DNA of 64,000 bases from Burkholderia sp. FERM BP-3421 (lineage in GTDB: Bacteria; Pseudomonadota; Gammaproteobacteria; Burkholderiales; Burkholderiaceae): contig NZ_CP117781.1 in assembly GCF_028657905.1 (NCBI RefSeq), positions 2,356,001-2,420,000 of the forward strand, read 5' to 3'. Below are positions 26,062 through 35,322 of this stretch, piece by piece. A model generated the notes under the pieces. That model worked only from the letters and a program-made list of their open reading frames with translations, was not told the origin of the DNA and did no database searches. Position numbers and translations under genes: made by a program. The stretch's first letter is position 1. Every line of letters starts with the position of its first letter.

Positions 26062-26913
26062 ATGAGTCTCGACAATCCCGATTCCTTCGATGCCTGGATC
26101 GGTCGCTGCGAAACGCGCGCGGACCGGATCACGCCATCCCCTGTCCGCCTCATGCAGGCCACGCTGGACTACGCGCAGGACGCCACGCCGCCCGCGACCC
26201 TGCCGCCGCTGTGGCACTGGCTGTATTTTCTCCCGGGCGAGCGCCAGTCCCACCTCGGCGTCGACGGTCATCCGCAGCGCGGCGGCTTCCTGCCGCCCGT
26301 CACGCTGCCGCGCCGCATGTGGGCCGGCGGACGGCTCGCGTTCCTGCGCCCGCTGGACATGGATGCGCCGGCCGAACGACGCTCCACGATCACGAACGTG
26401 AAGAGCAGGTCGGGCCGCAGCGGCCGGTTGGTCTTCGTGACCGTGCGGCACGAGGTCGGCGACGCGCAAGGCGTGGCCATCCGCGAAGAACAGGACATCG
26501 TGTATCGCGACGCACCGCCTCCCGCCGCGGCGGACGCGCCGCCTCCGCGGCCCGCGCCGGACGACGCGCAATACTCGCACGTCATCACGCCCGATCCGGT
26601 GTTGCTGATGCGTTTTTCGGCGCTGACCTTCAACGGCCACCGGATCCACTACGACCGGCCGTACGCGACGCAGGAGGAAGGCTATCCGGGCCTCGTGGTG
26701 CACGGTCCGCTGATCGCCACGCTGCTGCTGGAAGCGCTGCGCCGCGCGCACCCCGACCGAACCATTCGCAGCTTCGCGTTCAAGGCGGTCAGCCCCTTGT
26801 TCGACACCGCGCCGTTCACGGTGAACGGCGCGCTCGAGACACACACCGCCCGCTTGTGGGCATGCGGCCCGCAGGGCCAGCTGGCCATGCAGGCCAGCGC
26901 CGAACTGGAGTAG
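26062..26913 (+). CDS. ich: MaoC-like hydratase, probable itaconyl-CoA hydratase
   Basis: This 283-residue protein has a FAS1-type N-terminal hot-dog half and a C-terminal half with FNGHRIHYDRPYATQEEGYPGLVVHGPLIATLLLE, the hydratase signature with catalytic His/Asp-like positions. It belongs to the HTD2/mesaconyl-CoA hydratase group. Its setting between an acyl-CoA dehydrogenase and a CoA-transferase plus CitE-type lyase matches Ich of the itaconate pathway, which hydrates itaconyl-CoA to citramalyl-CoA. The specific substrate is inferred from context. It is followed by the CoA-transferase after only 8 bases. Confidence 0.82.
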   Translation: MSLDNPDSFDAWIGRCETRADRITPSPVRLMQATLDYAQDATPPATLPPLWHWLYFLPGERQSHLGVDGHPQRGGFLPPVTLPRRMWAGGRLAFLRPLDMDAPAERRSTITNVKSRSGRSGRLVFVTVRHEVGDAQGVAIREEQDIVYRDAPPPAAADAPPPRPAPDDAQYSHVITPDPVLLMRFSALTFNGHRIHYDRPYATQEEGYPGLVVHGPLIATLLLEALRRAHPDRTIRSFAFKAVSPLFDTAPFTVNGALETHTARLWACGPQGQLAMQASAELE

Positions 26914-26921
26914 CACCGACC

Positions 26922-28112
26922 ATGCAAGCTCGACCCGGCCCCCTGAGCGGAATGACCGTCGTCACGCTCGAACACGCGATCGCCGCGCCTTTCTGCACCC
27001 GCCAGCTCGCCGACCTGGGCGCGCGCGTGATCAAGGTGGAGCGCCCGGGCGTGGGCGACTTCGCGCGCGCCTACGATCACCGCACGCGCGGCCTCGCCTC
27101 GCACTTCGTCTGGACCAACCGCTCGAAGGAAAGCCTCACGCTGGATCTGAAACAGCCCGCCGCCCAGGCCGTGCTCGGCGAGCTCACGGCCCAGGCAGAC
27201 GTGCTCGTGCAGAACCTCGCGCCCGGCGCGGCCGCGCGCATGGGCCTGTCGTTCGAGGCGCTGCACGCGAAGCATCCCCGGCTCATCGTCTGCGACATCT
27301 CGGGCTACGGCGCCGACGGCCCCTATCGCGACAAGAAAGCCTACGACCTGCTGATCCAGAGCGAAGCGGCGTTCCTGTCGGTCACGGGCACGCCCGACGA
27401 GCCCAGCAAGGCCGGCAATTCGATCGCGGACATCGCGGCCGGCATGTATGCGTACACCGGCATCCTCAGCGCGCTGCTGCAACGCGGCCTCACCGGCGTG
27501 GGCTCGCACGTCGAGATCTCCATGCTCGAAGCGCTGGGCGAATGGATGGGCTTTCCCTTGTACTACGCATACGACGGCCAGCCGCCCCCGGGCCGCAACG
27601 GCGCGGCGCACGCCACCATCTACCCTTACGGCCCGTTCAAGGCGGGCGACGGCCGGGTGGTGATGCTGGGCCTGCAGAACGAACGCGAGTGGAAGGCGTT
27701 CTGCGACACCGTGTTGCGCAACCCCGCGTTGGCGACCGATCCGCGCTTCGACGCCAACGTGCGCCGCTCGGAACACCGCGCCGAGCTGCAAGCCGTGATC
27801 GAACAGACGTTCGCCGACCTCACCGCGCAGGAGGTGATCGCGCGCCTGGACGACGCGCAGATCGCCAATGCCGCCGTCAATCAGGTCGGCGATCTCTGGT
27901 CCCATCCGCAACTCCAGGCCCGCCGGCGCTTTCGCACCATTGATTCGCCCGCCGGCGAGCTGCGCGCGCTGCTGCCGCCCGCCACGGTCGACAGCTTCGA
28001 TGCGCGCATGGACCCTGTCCCCGCGCTGGGCGGGCACACCGCGCAGATCCTCCGCGAACTCGGGCGCAGCGAGGCCGATATCGAACGATTGCGCGCCGCA
28101 GGCGTCATCTGA
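26922..28112 (+). CDS. ict: family III CoA-transferase, probable itaconate CoA-transferase
   Basis: This 396-residue enzyme is a CaiB/BaiF class III CoA-transferase. It begins GPLSGMTVVTLEHAIAAPFC, with the ADLGARVIKVERPGVGDFAR segment and the catalytic-aspartate region around KKAYDLLIQSEAAFLSVTG. ISMLEALGEWMGFPLYYA and the C-terminal HPQLQARRRF also fit the family. In the proposed pathway it activates itaconate to itaconyl-CoA using succinyl-CoA. Length (about 400) is right. The gene is translationally close to both neighbours (8 and 3 bases), giving a compact ich-ict-ccl order. Other C5 dicarboxylates such as mesaconate remain possible substrates. Confidence 0.86.
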   Translation: MQARPGPLSGMTVVTLEHAIAAPFCTRQLADLGARVIKVERPGVGDFARAYDHRTRGLASHFVWTNRSKESLTLDLKQPAAQAVLGELTAQADVLVQNLAPGAAARMGLSFEALHAKHPRLIVCDISGYGADGPYRDKKAYDLLIQSEAAFLSVTGTPDEPSKAGNSIADIAAGMYAYTGILSALLQRGLTGVGSHVEISMLEALGEWMGFPLYYAYDGQPPPGRNGAAHATIYPYGPFKAGDGRVVMLGLQNEREWKAFCDTVLRNPALATDPRFDANVRRSEHRAELQAVIEQTFADLTAQEVIARLDDAQIANAAVNQVGDLWSHPQLQARRRFRTIDSPAGELRALLPPATVDSFDARMDPVPALGGHTAQILRELGRSEADIERLRAAGVI

Positions 28113-28115
28113 ACC

Positions 28116-28967
28116 ATGTCCACCGCCCGCTCTCCCGTCCTTCACGCACGCAGCCTGCTGTTCGTGCCGGCCAACCGGCCCGAGCGTTTCGCCAAGGCGC
28201 TCGAATCGGCGGCCGACTGCGTCATCATCGATCTCGAGGATGCCGTCGCCGCGGACGGCAAGGACCGCGCACGCGCGCAGCTCGCGCAGCACCTGCCGCG
28301 GCTGACCTCCGGACAACGCTGGCGCACGCTCGTGCGCGTGAATGCCGTCGACACCGCCTGGCACGCGGCGGACCTCGCGCTGCTGCGCGACTGGACAATG
28401 CACGGCGTCACAGTGATGCTGCCCAAGTCCGAAGACGCGCACGCGCTGCGCCGCGTCGCGGAACAGCTTGGGGCGCACGCGCGGCTCGTGGCGTTGGTCG
28501 AATCGCTGGCCGGGCTGGACGCGGCCGACACGCTCGCGCGCGACCCGCAGGTGGCGCGCCTCGCCTTCGGCCACCTCGATTTCCAGCTCGACCTGGGCAT
28601 GCGCGCCTCGCCGGACGAAGCGGAGCTGGCCTTCGCGCGCAACGCGCTGGTGGCCGCCTCACGGCGCGCCCGCCTGCCCGCGCCGATCGACGGCGTGACC
28701 ACCCGCACCGACGACGCCGAGCGTCTCGCGGCCGACGCCCGGCGCGCCCGCGCGTTCGGGTTCGGCGGCAAGCTGTGCATCCACCCGGCGCAGGTCGCCG
28801 GCGTCAACGAGGTCATGGGCTATTCGGCGGACGAGCAGGCCTGGGCGCACCGCGTGATCGAGGAAGCCGCGCGGCACGGCGGCGCGGCGTTCAGCCTCGA
28901 CGGACGCATGGTCGACCTGCCCGTCATCCGCCTGGCCGAGACGATCGTGGCCGGCGCACGGGCCTGA
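28116..28967 (+). CDS. ccl: CitE-like lyase, probable citramalyl-CoA lyase
   Basis: This 283-residue TIM-barrel enzyme of the HpcH/HpaI-CitE family cleaves (hydroxy)acyl-CoA esters in a Mg2+-dependent retro-Claisen step. Conserved segments are RSLLFVPANRPERFAKAL at the start, CVIIDLEDAVA (metal/acid site), VALVESLAGL (catalytic Glu) and GFGGKLCIHPAQVAGVNEVM near the C-terminus. In the itaconate route it would split citramalyl-CoA to acetyl-CoA and pyruvate. It is the last gene of the operon; the IclR gene that follows is convergent. Confidence 0.88.
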   Translation: MSTARSPVLHARSLLFVPANRPERFAKALESAADCVIIDLEDAVAADGKDRARAQLAQHLPRLTSGQRWRTLVRVNAVDTAWHAADLALLRDWTMHGVTVMLPKSEDAHALRRVAEQLGAHARLVALVESLAGLDAADTLARDPQVARLAFGHLDFQLDLGMRASPDEAELAFARNALVAASRRARLPAPIDGVTTRTDDAERLAADARRARAFGFGGKLCIHPAQVAGVNEVMGYSADEQAWAHRVIEEAARHGGAAFSLDGRMVDLPVIRLAETIVAGARA

Positions 28968-29073
28968 GCGCCGGCCGGGTCGGCCTCGCCGCAGCCGCCG
29001 CCGAGCGCGAATCCGCGCCGGGTGCGCGCTACGCGACCCGGTCAATCCCGAGTGAACCCGGCATGTCCCGGCA

Positions 29074-29835
29074 TCAAAGCGCGCAGTCGACGTCGCGCAA
29101 GATGAAGGACAGGGTTTCCGCCATCGCCTTCAACTCGGGAATCACGCGCGCGCGGATCGCCGCCACATCCGGCTCCGGCTCCACCGCACCGCAATTCAGC
29201 GCCATCAACGTGCGCGTGCGGCCGATCACGATCGGCAATGCAATGCCGTAGGCGTCGCGCTGATAGCCGCCGACCGACATGCATACGCCCGACCGCCGCA
29301 GATCCTCGAACGCCGCCTCGAGGTTCTCGCGAACCCTGTCCGCCTCGTCTCCGGCCGCGTCGAGCAGCTCGGCCACCAACGGCGCGCGCGCCTCGCCCGG
29401 CAGCCCATACAGATAGGCGCGCCCGACCGCGGTCGACGCGATCGGCAACAGCGAACCGACGCCAAGCCGCAGCGTGGCGATCCTGGCGCCCGCGCGCGAC
29501 GCGATATACACCATGTCGAGCCGGTGCGGCACCGCCAACGCAACCGAGAAGCTCAGCTTGTCGGCAAGCTGCTGCATCACGGGCGTGACCAGGCGCGTGA
29601 CGGGATTCGCTTCCAGATACGCATGTCCGATGCGCAATGCGCCGGCGCCGAGTTCGAACAAGCGCCCGCCGCCCACCCTGCGCAGATAGCCGATCGAGAT
29701 CAGGGTCGTCGTCAGGCGGGACACCGTCGCCTTCGACAAACCGGTGCGCCGCACCAGTTCCGCATTGGACAGCGGCGTGCGGGCCCCGCGAAATGCGTGG
29801 AGCACGTCGAGCCCGCGTTCGATGGTCAGCGTCAT
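29074..29835 (-). CDS. IclR-family transcriptional regulator (first of two)
   Basis: This 253-residue protein has a winged-helix DNA-binding N-terminus (SNAELVRRTGLSKATVSRLTTTLISIGYLRR, about residues 23-53) and an IclR effector domain ending in MAETLSFILRDVD. Ribosome binding is by AGGCAAG before the ATG. It lies directly downstream of another IclR gene, with a 33-base gap, so the two regulators are likely co-transcribed. Targets may include either neighbouring acyl-CoA operon. Confidence 0.9.
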   Translation of the reverse strand: MTLTIERGLDVLHAFRGARTPLSNAELVRRTGLSKATVSRLTTTLISIGYLRRVGGGRLFELGAGALRIGHAYLEANPVTRLVTPVMQQLADKLSFSVALAVPHRLDMVYIASRAGARIATLRLGVGSLLPIASTAVGRAYLYGLPGEARAPLVAELLDAAGDEADRVRENLEAAFEDLRRSGVCMSVGGYQRDAYGIALPIVIGRTRTLMALNCGAVEPEPDVAAIRARVIPELKAMAETLSFILRDVDCAL

Positions 29836-29868
29836 GCTGCTTGCCTGTCGGTCTCGCCCATGTGCGCG

Positions 29869-30738
29869 TCAGTCGATGACGGCGGACTGCGCCTGGACAT
29901 GCCGCGCGGCCGCGACCAGCCTGGGCCCGAGTTCCCGCTCGACCCGCGCGCGCCCCAGCCTCGCGCTGCGTCCGATACAGGCCAGCACGAGCGGCGCGTG
30001 ATCCTGAACCCGCAGCGGAACGGCGAGAATCGTCAGGTCCGGCTCCCATTCGCCGAGCGACATGCAATAGCCGACGTCATGCACCTGGGCAATACCCCCG
30101 CTGATCCGGCGGCGCTGGCCGGGCCAGTCGCGTCCCGCCTTGCGTTCGATGTTGCCGAGCAGGTAGAAGCGTTCGAGTTCCGGCAAGGCCGCCAGCAGGG
30201 CCCAGCCCATCGGCGACGACGCGATGCGCAGACGTGTGCCCGCGTCCAGCTTGAGATCGACCGACGCCGGTTCGCTCGCGCACGTGTCCAGAACGATCAC
30301 GTCGAGGCGATCCCGCGTACCGAGCATCACATAGGTTTCGCTCGCGTTCGCGAACGCCTGCATGTCGAGCCGCCCGAGCAGCGGGACGTTGGCATGCGCG
30401 ATCGCGGCGTAGCCGAGCGACAGCACGGGGGCGGCCAGCCGATACCGGCGGCGCTGCGGCGAATAATGCAGGTAGCCGAGCGCGACGAGCGAACGCGCCA
30501 TCCGCGTGATCGTCGGCGCGGGGATGCCCGTTTCGAGCACGAGGTCCTGATTGCCGAGCCATGGCTCATGCGGCGAAAACGCGGCCAGGATCGCGAGACT
30601 CCGCGCCAGCGGAACGACCATCGCCTGCGATGCGGGCCCGTCTTCCGCCCGCTCGCCGCCGGCATCCGGCGCATCGCGCCCCCTCGCGTCCTGCTGCGCC
30701 GGCAGGGACGGCGTTGCCCGGTGTGCATGCGGCGGCAT
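29869..30738 (-). CDS. IclR-family transcriptional regulator (second of two)
   Basis: This 289-residue protein has about 45 residues of Pro/Ala/Arg-rich N-terminal tail, then an IclR winged helix (PLARSLAILAAFSPHEPWLG, PAPTITRMARSLVALGYLH) and the effector domain with CASEPASVDLKLDAGTRLRI and SPMGWALLAALPE. GGAG 7 bases before ATG 30738 sets the start, even though the frame stays open further upstream. It shares limited similarity with the downstream IclR protein, so the pair is not a recent duplication. Likely controls the nearby acyl-CoA dehydrogenase and MaoC-SDR genes. Confidence 0.9.
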   Translation of the reverse strand: MPPHAHRATPSLPAQQDARGRDAPDAGGERAEDGPASQAMVVPLARSLAILAAFSPHEPWLGNQDLVLETGIPAPTITRMARSLVALGYLHYSPQRRRYRLAAPVLSLGYAAIAHANVPLLGRLDMQAFANASETYVMLGTRDRLDVIVLDTCASEPASVDLKLDAGTRLRIASSPMGWALLAALPELERFYLLGNIERKAGRDWPGQRRRISGGIAQVHDVGYCMSLGEWEPDLTILAVPLRVQDHAPLVLACIGRSARLGRARVERELGPRLVAAARHVQAQSAVID

Positions 30739-31119
30739 CGATTGCTCCGTTTGCCTCGATTCGGCTGTGAACGCGGCGCTGAACCCGGCTCCGGGCCGCC
30801 GCCGCGGCGCGCCGCGCGACATGGCGGCACGCATGGGATGAGTACGTCCGATGCCTCGCATTACACGGGCCAACCGCCAGCGAGTCAATGGTCGCGCCAG
30901 GTTGTTCCGTACTCTGGAAACGCTGCGGGCATGGAAATGACGCACCCAGGGCGGGAGACAGCCGGCTCCCGATCGTTTCCTGGCGGAACGGCTGCGCCGG
31001 AACAGGTCAATGTACGGAACAGGACATCGCTTGCGCGAAGCGCATGACGAGGAGCGGCCGCCGTCCGGCGCCACGGGCAACGGCGCCCGCCTCGGCCGCC
31101 GCCTCGACGCCCCGGCGCG
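30739..31119. other. intergenic region upstream of the IclR pair
   Basis: This region separates the acyl-CoA dehydrogenase stop from the IclR start on the same strand. It must contain the IclR promoter. The long in-frame extension of the IclR reading frame across it is Arg-rich and lacks protein character. I see no terminator with a U-tract. Confidence 0.4.
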
Positions 31120-32271
31120 TCACTGCGCATCGCGGATCATGTTGCGGGCGATGACCAGCTGCTGGATCTGGCTCGTCCCTTCGTAGATGCGGAACAGGCG
31201 CACATCGCGGTAGAAGCGCTCGATCGCGTATTCGGCCATGTAGCCCGCGCCGCCGAAGATCTGCACCGCACGGTCGGCCACGCGGCCGCACATCTCGGAC
31301 GCGAACAGCTTCGCGCACGACGCCTCGGTGCCGACGGGCTGCCGGGCGTCGCGTCGGCGCGCGGCGTCCACCACCATGCAGCGGGCCGCGTAGATCTCGG
31401 CCTTGCTGTCGGCCAGCATGGCCTGCACGAGCTGGAACTCGGCGATGGGCTTGCCGAACTGCCTGCGCTCCAGCGCATAGGTCAACGCCATCGACAGCAT
31501 GCGCTCGGCCACGGCCACGCACACCGCGGCGATATGGATGCGGCCCTTGTCCAGCACCTTCATCGCCGTCTTGAAGCCCTGCCCCTCCTTTCCGCCGATC
31601 AGGTTGGCGGCCGGCACGCGCACGTTCTCGAAGATCACGTCACAGGTATGCGCGCCTTGCTGCCCCATCTTCCGGTCGCGTTTGCCGAAGCTGATACCGG
31701 GCGTCCCGGCGTCGACGATGAAGGCCGAGATGCCGCCCGCGCCCTTGTCTTGCGGATTGGTGCGGGCCATCAACGTGAAGATGCCCGCATGCGGCGCGTT
31801 CGTGATGAAACGCTTGGTGCCGTTGACCACGTAGTCGTCGCCGTCCCGAAGCGCCGTGGTGCGCAGCGAGGCCGCATCGGAGCCGGCTTCCGGTTCGGTC
31901 AGCGCGAAGGACGCGATCAGTTCGCCGGTCGCGAGGCGCGGCAGGTACTGCGCCTGCTGTTCGGGCGTACCGTCGAGCACGATGCCCTGCGAGCCGATGC
32001 CGACCGTCGTGCCGAGCACCGAGCGAAACACCGGCGACGCGCGGCACAGTTCGAACACCGCGAGCACCTCTTCCTCCATGGTCAGATCGAGGCCGCCGAA
32101 GCGCTCGGGAATGGTGAGGCCGAACAGGCCCATCGCCTTCATGTCGGCGACGATCTCCTCGGGAATCTCGTCGGTTTCGGCGACCTGCGCCTCGTTGGGC
32201 AGGAGGCGCTCGCGAACGAATCGAGCGATGGAGTCGAGCAGGCCATTGAGCGTTTCCGGATCGCGAATCAT
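31120..32271 (-). CDS. acyl-CoA dehydrogenase
   Basis: This 383-residue FAD enzyme oxidises an acyl-CoA to the enoyl-CoA. The three-domain order is clear: N-terminal helices from MIRDPETLNGLLDSIARFV, the beta-domain with ALTEPEAGSDAASLRT and YVVNGTKRFITNA, and the C-terminal bundle with the catalytic base in FRIYEGTSQIQQLVIARN. QIFGGAGYMAEYAIERFYRD is the FAD-contact segment. Start at 32271 is chosen by family length. It is divergent from the MaoC/SDR genes. Probably part of a branched or aromatic acyl-CoA pathway; substrate unknown. Confidence 0.93.
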   Translation of the reverse strand: MIRDPETLNGLLDSIARFVRERLLPNEAQVAETDEIPEEIVADMKAMGLFGLTIPERFGGLDLTMEEEVLAVFELCRASPVFRSVLGTTVGIGSQGIVLDGTPEQQAQYLPRLATGELIASFALTEPEAGSDAASLRTTALRDGDDYVVNGTKRFITNAPHAGIFTLMARTNPQDKGAGGISAFIVDAGTPGISFGKRDRKMGQQGAHTCDVIFENVRVPAANLIGGKEGQGFKTAMKVLDKGRIHIAAVCVAVAERMLSMALTYALERRQFGKPIAEFQLVQAMLADSKAEIYAARCMVVDAARRRDARQPVGTEASCAKLFASEMCGRVADRAVQIFGGAGYMAEYAIERFYRDVRLFRIYEGTSQIQQLVIARNMIRDAQ

Positions 32272-32514
32272 GTCGACGCGCCTTGAAAGAGAGTGGAATC
32301 GACGCAATAGTGCGCCGGCCGCCGGCGCGAAACAACCGCCTCGCGGAGAACGTTCCGGAAGATGAAAACGCGCCGACGCGGCGGGTATTGGCGACGGCGC
32401 GGCCCGACCCGCCCCGGCTGCTGCCAAGGTACGGAACACTGTGCGCCCATCCGTTGACGGCATGCCCGGCGCGGTTGCATCGTACGAGCCGGGTCCACTG
32501 CCGTCACGTACGCC
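32272..32514. promoter_or_regulatory. divergent promoter region between acyl-CoA dehydrogenase and MaoC genes
   Basis: The 243 bases between the two divergent starts must hold promoters for both directions and are the natural target of one of the nearby IclR proteins. I found no clear palindromic operator by eye. Confidence 0.45.
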
Positions 32515-33390
32515 ATGCCGCTCCAAGCCGATTCGCTGCTGGCCCGCCCCTTTGCCCCCATCGAGCATGCGTATTCGCTGCGCGATACGCAGTTGTACGC
32601 GCTCGGCCTGGGGCTGGGAACCGACCCGCTCGACGCGAGGCAACTGCGCTACGTCTACGAAGGCGAGGACGGTCGATCGCTGCGCGCGCTGCCGACCATG
32701 GCGAACGTGCTCGCCTACCCGGGTTTCTGGGCGCGCGAGCCGGACACGGGCATCACCTGGCAGCGGATCCTGCACGCCGGGCAGGAGATCCGGCTGCACG
32801 CGCCCTTGCCGGCCAGCGGCCGCGTCACGGGCGCGACGCGCATCACCGGCCTGTGGGACAAAGGAGAAAACACCGGCGCGCTTCTCCAGCAGACGCGCGA
32901 CGTCACCGATGCCGACACGGGCCGCCTGCTTGCCACCGTGGTGCAACTGAGCCTGTTGCGCGGCGACGGCGGTTTCGACACAGGCGGCGGCGCCGGCGCG
33001 CCGCCGACGCCTCACGCCATGCCCGACGGCCCGCCCGATCGCGTGTGCGAGCTGCGCACGCCCGCGCAACTGGCGCTGATCTACCGCCTGAGCGGCGATC
33101 TCAATCCGCTGCACGCCGACCCCGCCGTGGCCGCGTCGGCGGGCTTTCCGCGCCCGATCCTGCACGGCATGGCGCTGATGGGCATAGCCGCGCACGCGGT
33201 GCTGCGCACGGTGCTCGACTACGACGACGAGCATTTCGCGGGCATGCGCGTGCGCTTTACCGCGCCGGCCTGGCCCGGCGACACGCTGCGCACCGAGATG
33301 TGGGTCGACGGCCGCGCGGTTTCGCTGCGCGTCACCGCCGTCGAACGCAACGTGGTGGTAGTGAACAACGCGCGGGTCGACCTGCGCTGA
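32515..33390 (+). CDS. MaoC-family hydratase (double hot-dog)
   Basis: This 291-residue protein has an N-terminal FAS1-like hot-dog half and a C-terminal MaoC half with the hydratase-2 motif YRLSGDLNPLHADPAVAASAGFP followed by PILHGMALMG, where Asp and His are catalytic. It would hydrate a trans-2-enoyl-CoA to the (R)-3-hydroxyacyl-CoA. The gene is followed 23 bases later by an SDR dehydrogenase gene, consistent with consecutive beta-oxidation-like steps starting from the divergent acyl-CoA dehydrogenase. Confidence 0.9.
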   Translation: MPLQADSLLARPFAPIEHAYSLRDTQLYALGLGLGTDPLDARQLRYVYEGEDGRSLRALPTMANVLAYPGFWAREPDTGITWQRILHAGQEIRLHAPLPASGRVTGATRITGLWDKGENTGALLQQTRDVTDADTGRLLATVVQLSLLRGDGGFDTGGGAGAPPTPHAMPDGPPDRVCELRTPAQLALIYRLSGDLNPLHADPAVAASAGFPRPILHGMALMGIAAHAVLRTVLDYDDEHFAGMRVRFTAPAWPGDTLRTEMWVDGRAVSLRVTAVERNVVVVNNARVDLR

Positions 33391-33413
33391 ACGGTTCTTT
33401 TCAGGAGATACGC

Positions 33414-34163
33414 ATGGATCTGGGTTTGACCGGCAAGGTCGCCATCGTCACCGGCTCCGCGCGCGGCCTCGGCGCGGCCACGGCGCGCCGGCTCGCGCAG
33501 GAAGGCGCGCACGTCGTCGTCACCGACATCAATGCCGAACTCGCGCAAGCCACGGCCAAGGCGCTGCGGGACGACGGCCTCGCCGCGCACTGCATCGTGG
33601 GCGACATCACGCGCGAAGCCGACGTGCGACGCCTCGTCGACGAAACGGTCGCGGAATTCGGCGGCGTGCACATTCTCGTGAACAATGCGGGCGCGCCGCG
33701 CGACACGTACCTGGTGAAGATGAGCGAGGACGATTGGGATTTCGTCATCGACGTGATGCTCAAGGGCGCGTTCCTGGCCGCCCGGGCCGTCATGCCGCAC
33801 TTCATCGAGCAGGGCTGGGGACGACTGATCAACATCAGCTCGCGCGCCTACCTGGGCAACCCCACGCAGGCCAACTACGCCGCCGCCAAGGCCGGCCTGA
33901 TCGGCATGGCCAAGGCGCTGTCGCTGGAGGAAGGCCGCTACGGCATCACCTCGAACTGCGTCGCGCCCGGCTTCATGGAAACGGAAATGGTGCAGGCGCT
34001 CCCGACCTACGAGGCGATCAAGGCGCGCGCGCTGGCCGCCCAGCCGATCAAGCGCGCCGGTCGCCCGGAAGACGTCGCCGACGCCGTGGCCTTCCTCGCC
34101 AGCGAGCGCGCCGGCTTCATCAGCGGCGAAGTGCTGCACGTCACGGGCGGGCGCTACGGTTGA
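33414..34163 (+). CDS. short-chain dehydrogenase/reductase (FabG-like)
   Basis: This 249-residue protein has the classical SDR pattern: cofactor motif TGSARGLGAA (TGxxxGxG, about residues 13-22), NNAG at 88-91, catalytic Ser in ISSRAYLG, Tyr and Lys in YAAAKAG, and a C-terminal GFISGEVLHVTGGRYG. It probably oxidises the 3-hydroxyacyl-CoA made by the MaoC enzyme, or acts in the reverse direction. AGGAG 8 bases before the ATG fixes the start. The next gene is convergent, so this is the end of the operon. Confidence 0.92.
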   Translation: MDLGLTGKVAIVTGSARGLGAATARRLAQEGAHVVVTDINAELAQATAKALRDDGLAAHCIVGDITREADVRRLVDETVAEFGGVHILVNNAGAPRDTYLVKMSEDDWDFVIDVMLKGAFLAARAVMPHFIEQGWGRLINISSRAYLGNPTQANYAAAKAGLIGMAKALSLEEGRYGITSNCVAPGFMETEMVQALPTYEAIKARALAAQPIKRAGRPEDVADAVAFLASERAGFISGEVLHVTGGRYG

Positions 34164-34397
34164 TCCTGTACCGACGTCGCAGGAACGACAACCGCCGTCG
34201 CGAAACAAGCGCGGGCTGGCGATAGACGGCATCCAGGAAGCCGAGCCCGATCGATGAATGCGCAAACGAACGCCGGGGGCCAAGATCGATGCCAGGGCGC
34301 AATCCCGACGCTGCCGCTCCACGCTCGACCCGCGGATATCCCGGTCACGCGGCGGCGCGGAAGCCTCCACGATCCGGGCCATCCCTTGCTTGCGCGC

Positions 34398-35228
34398 TCA
34401 ACCATCCGTCGAGACCGTCACGGCCTCCCATGCACCGATTTCATGCGCCAATGCCGACAGCTTGTCCCGCACGAGCCCGAGCGCATCGCTGCCGAGCAGC
34501 AGATGCGCGGGCGGGCGCTCCGCGGCGATGACGTCGAGCATCGCGCGCGCGGCTTTCCGGGGATCGCCCTGTTGCTTGCCGCTCTTGTCCTCGCGGGCCT
34601 TGCGGATCGGATCGAAGAGCGCGTCGTAGTCCGCGATCGAGCGCGGCGTGCGCGCCATCGAGCGGCCCGCCCAGTCGGTGCGGAACGAACCCGGCGCCAC
34701 GGCCGTCACGGCCACGCCGAGCGGCTCGACTTCCTTGCCCAGCGCTTCGGAAATCCCCTCCAGCGCGAACTTGCTGCCGCAGTAGTAGGCAATCCCGGGC
34801 ATGGTGATGAAGCCGCCCATCGACGTGATGTTCAGGATGTGCCCGCGGCGGCGCTTGCGCATGTGAGGCAGGACGGCCTTCATCATCGCCACCGCGCCGA
34901 ACACGTTCACATCGAACTGCTTGCGCATGTCCGATAGCGCCGATTCCTCCATGATGCCCTCGTGGCCGTAGCCCGCGTTGTTGACGAGAACATCGATGGG
35001 GCCCACATCGGCCTCGATGTCCGCGACGACGCCGTCGATCACATCGAAATCGGTCACATCGAGCACGCGCCCCCGGGCCTGCCCGGACAGGGATTCGAAG
35101 TCGCGCCTGGCCTGCGCGCTTCGCACCGTGCCGACGACCGTGTGCCCCACCGCCAGCGCTTCGTGCGCGAGCGCGCGGCCAAAGCCGCTGCTGACGCCCG
35201 TGATGAGCAGGATTTTGCCGGATGCCAT
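34398..35228 (-). CDS. short-chain dehydrogenase/reductase
   Basis: This 276-residue SDR starts with ILLITGVSSGFGRALAHEAL (cofactor-binding TGxxxGxG), has NNAGYGHEG, the catalytic ITSMGGFITMPGIAYYCGSKFAL (Ser, Tyr and Lys) and PGSFRTDWAGRSM. It belongs to the oxidoreductase group often found beside AraC regulators. GGGAG precedes the start. It is divergent from the AraC-type gene at 35323, which probably controls it. Substrate unknown. Confidence 0.92.
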   Translation of the reverse strand: MASGKILLITGVSSGFGRALAHEALAVGHTVVGTVRSAQARRDFESLSGQARGRVLDVTDFDVIDGVVADIEADVGPIDVLVNNAGYGHEGIMEESALSDMRKQFDVNVFGAVAMMKAVLPHMRKRRRGHILNITSMGGFITMPGIAYYCGSKFALEGISEALGKEVEPLGVAVTAVAPGSFRTDWAGRSMARTPRSIADYDALFDPIRKAREDKSGKQQGDPRKAARAMLDVIAAERPPAHLLLGSDALGLVRDKLSALAHEIGAWEAVTVSTDG

Positions 35229-35322
35229 GAGCCTTTCTCCCGAATGTCGATTGGAGAATGCATGTTAGTCTGGCGAACCGCATCGGATAAGCCAAGATCC
35301 GCTGATTATCTTGCCTAAAACT

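Noticed and set aside
29869..31080. A 403-residue IclR protein with a long N-terminal extension
   Set aside because: GGAG directly before ATG 30738 and the non-protein-like composition of the extension favour the shorter protein.
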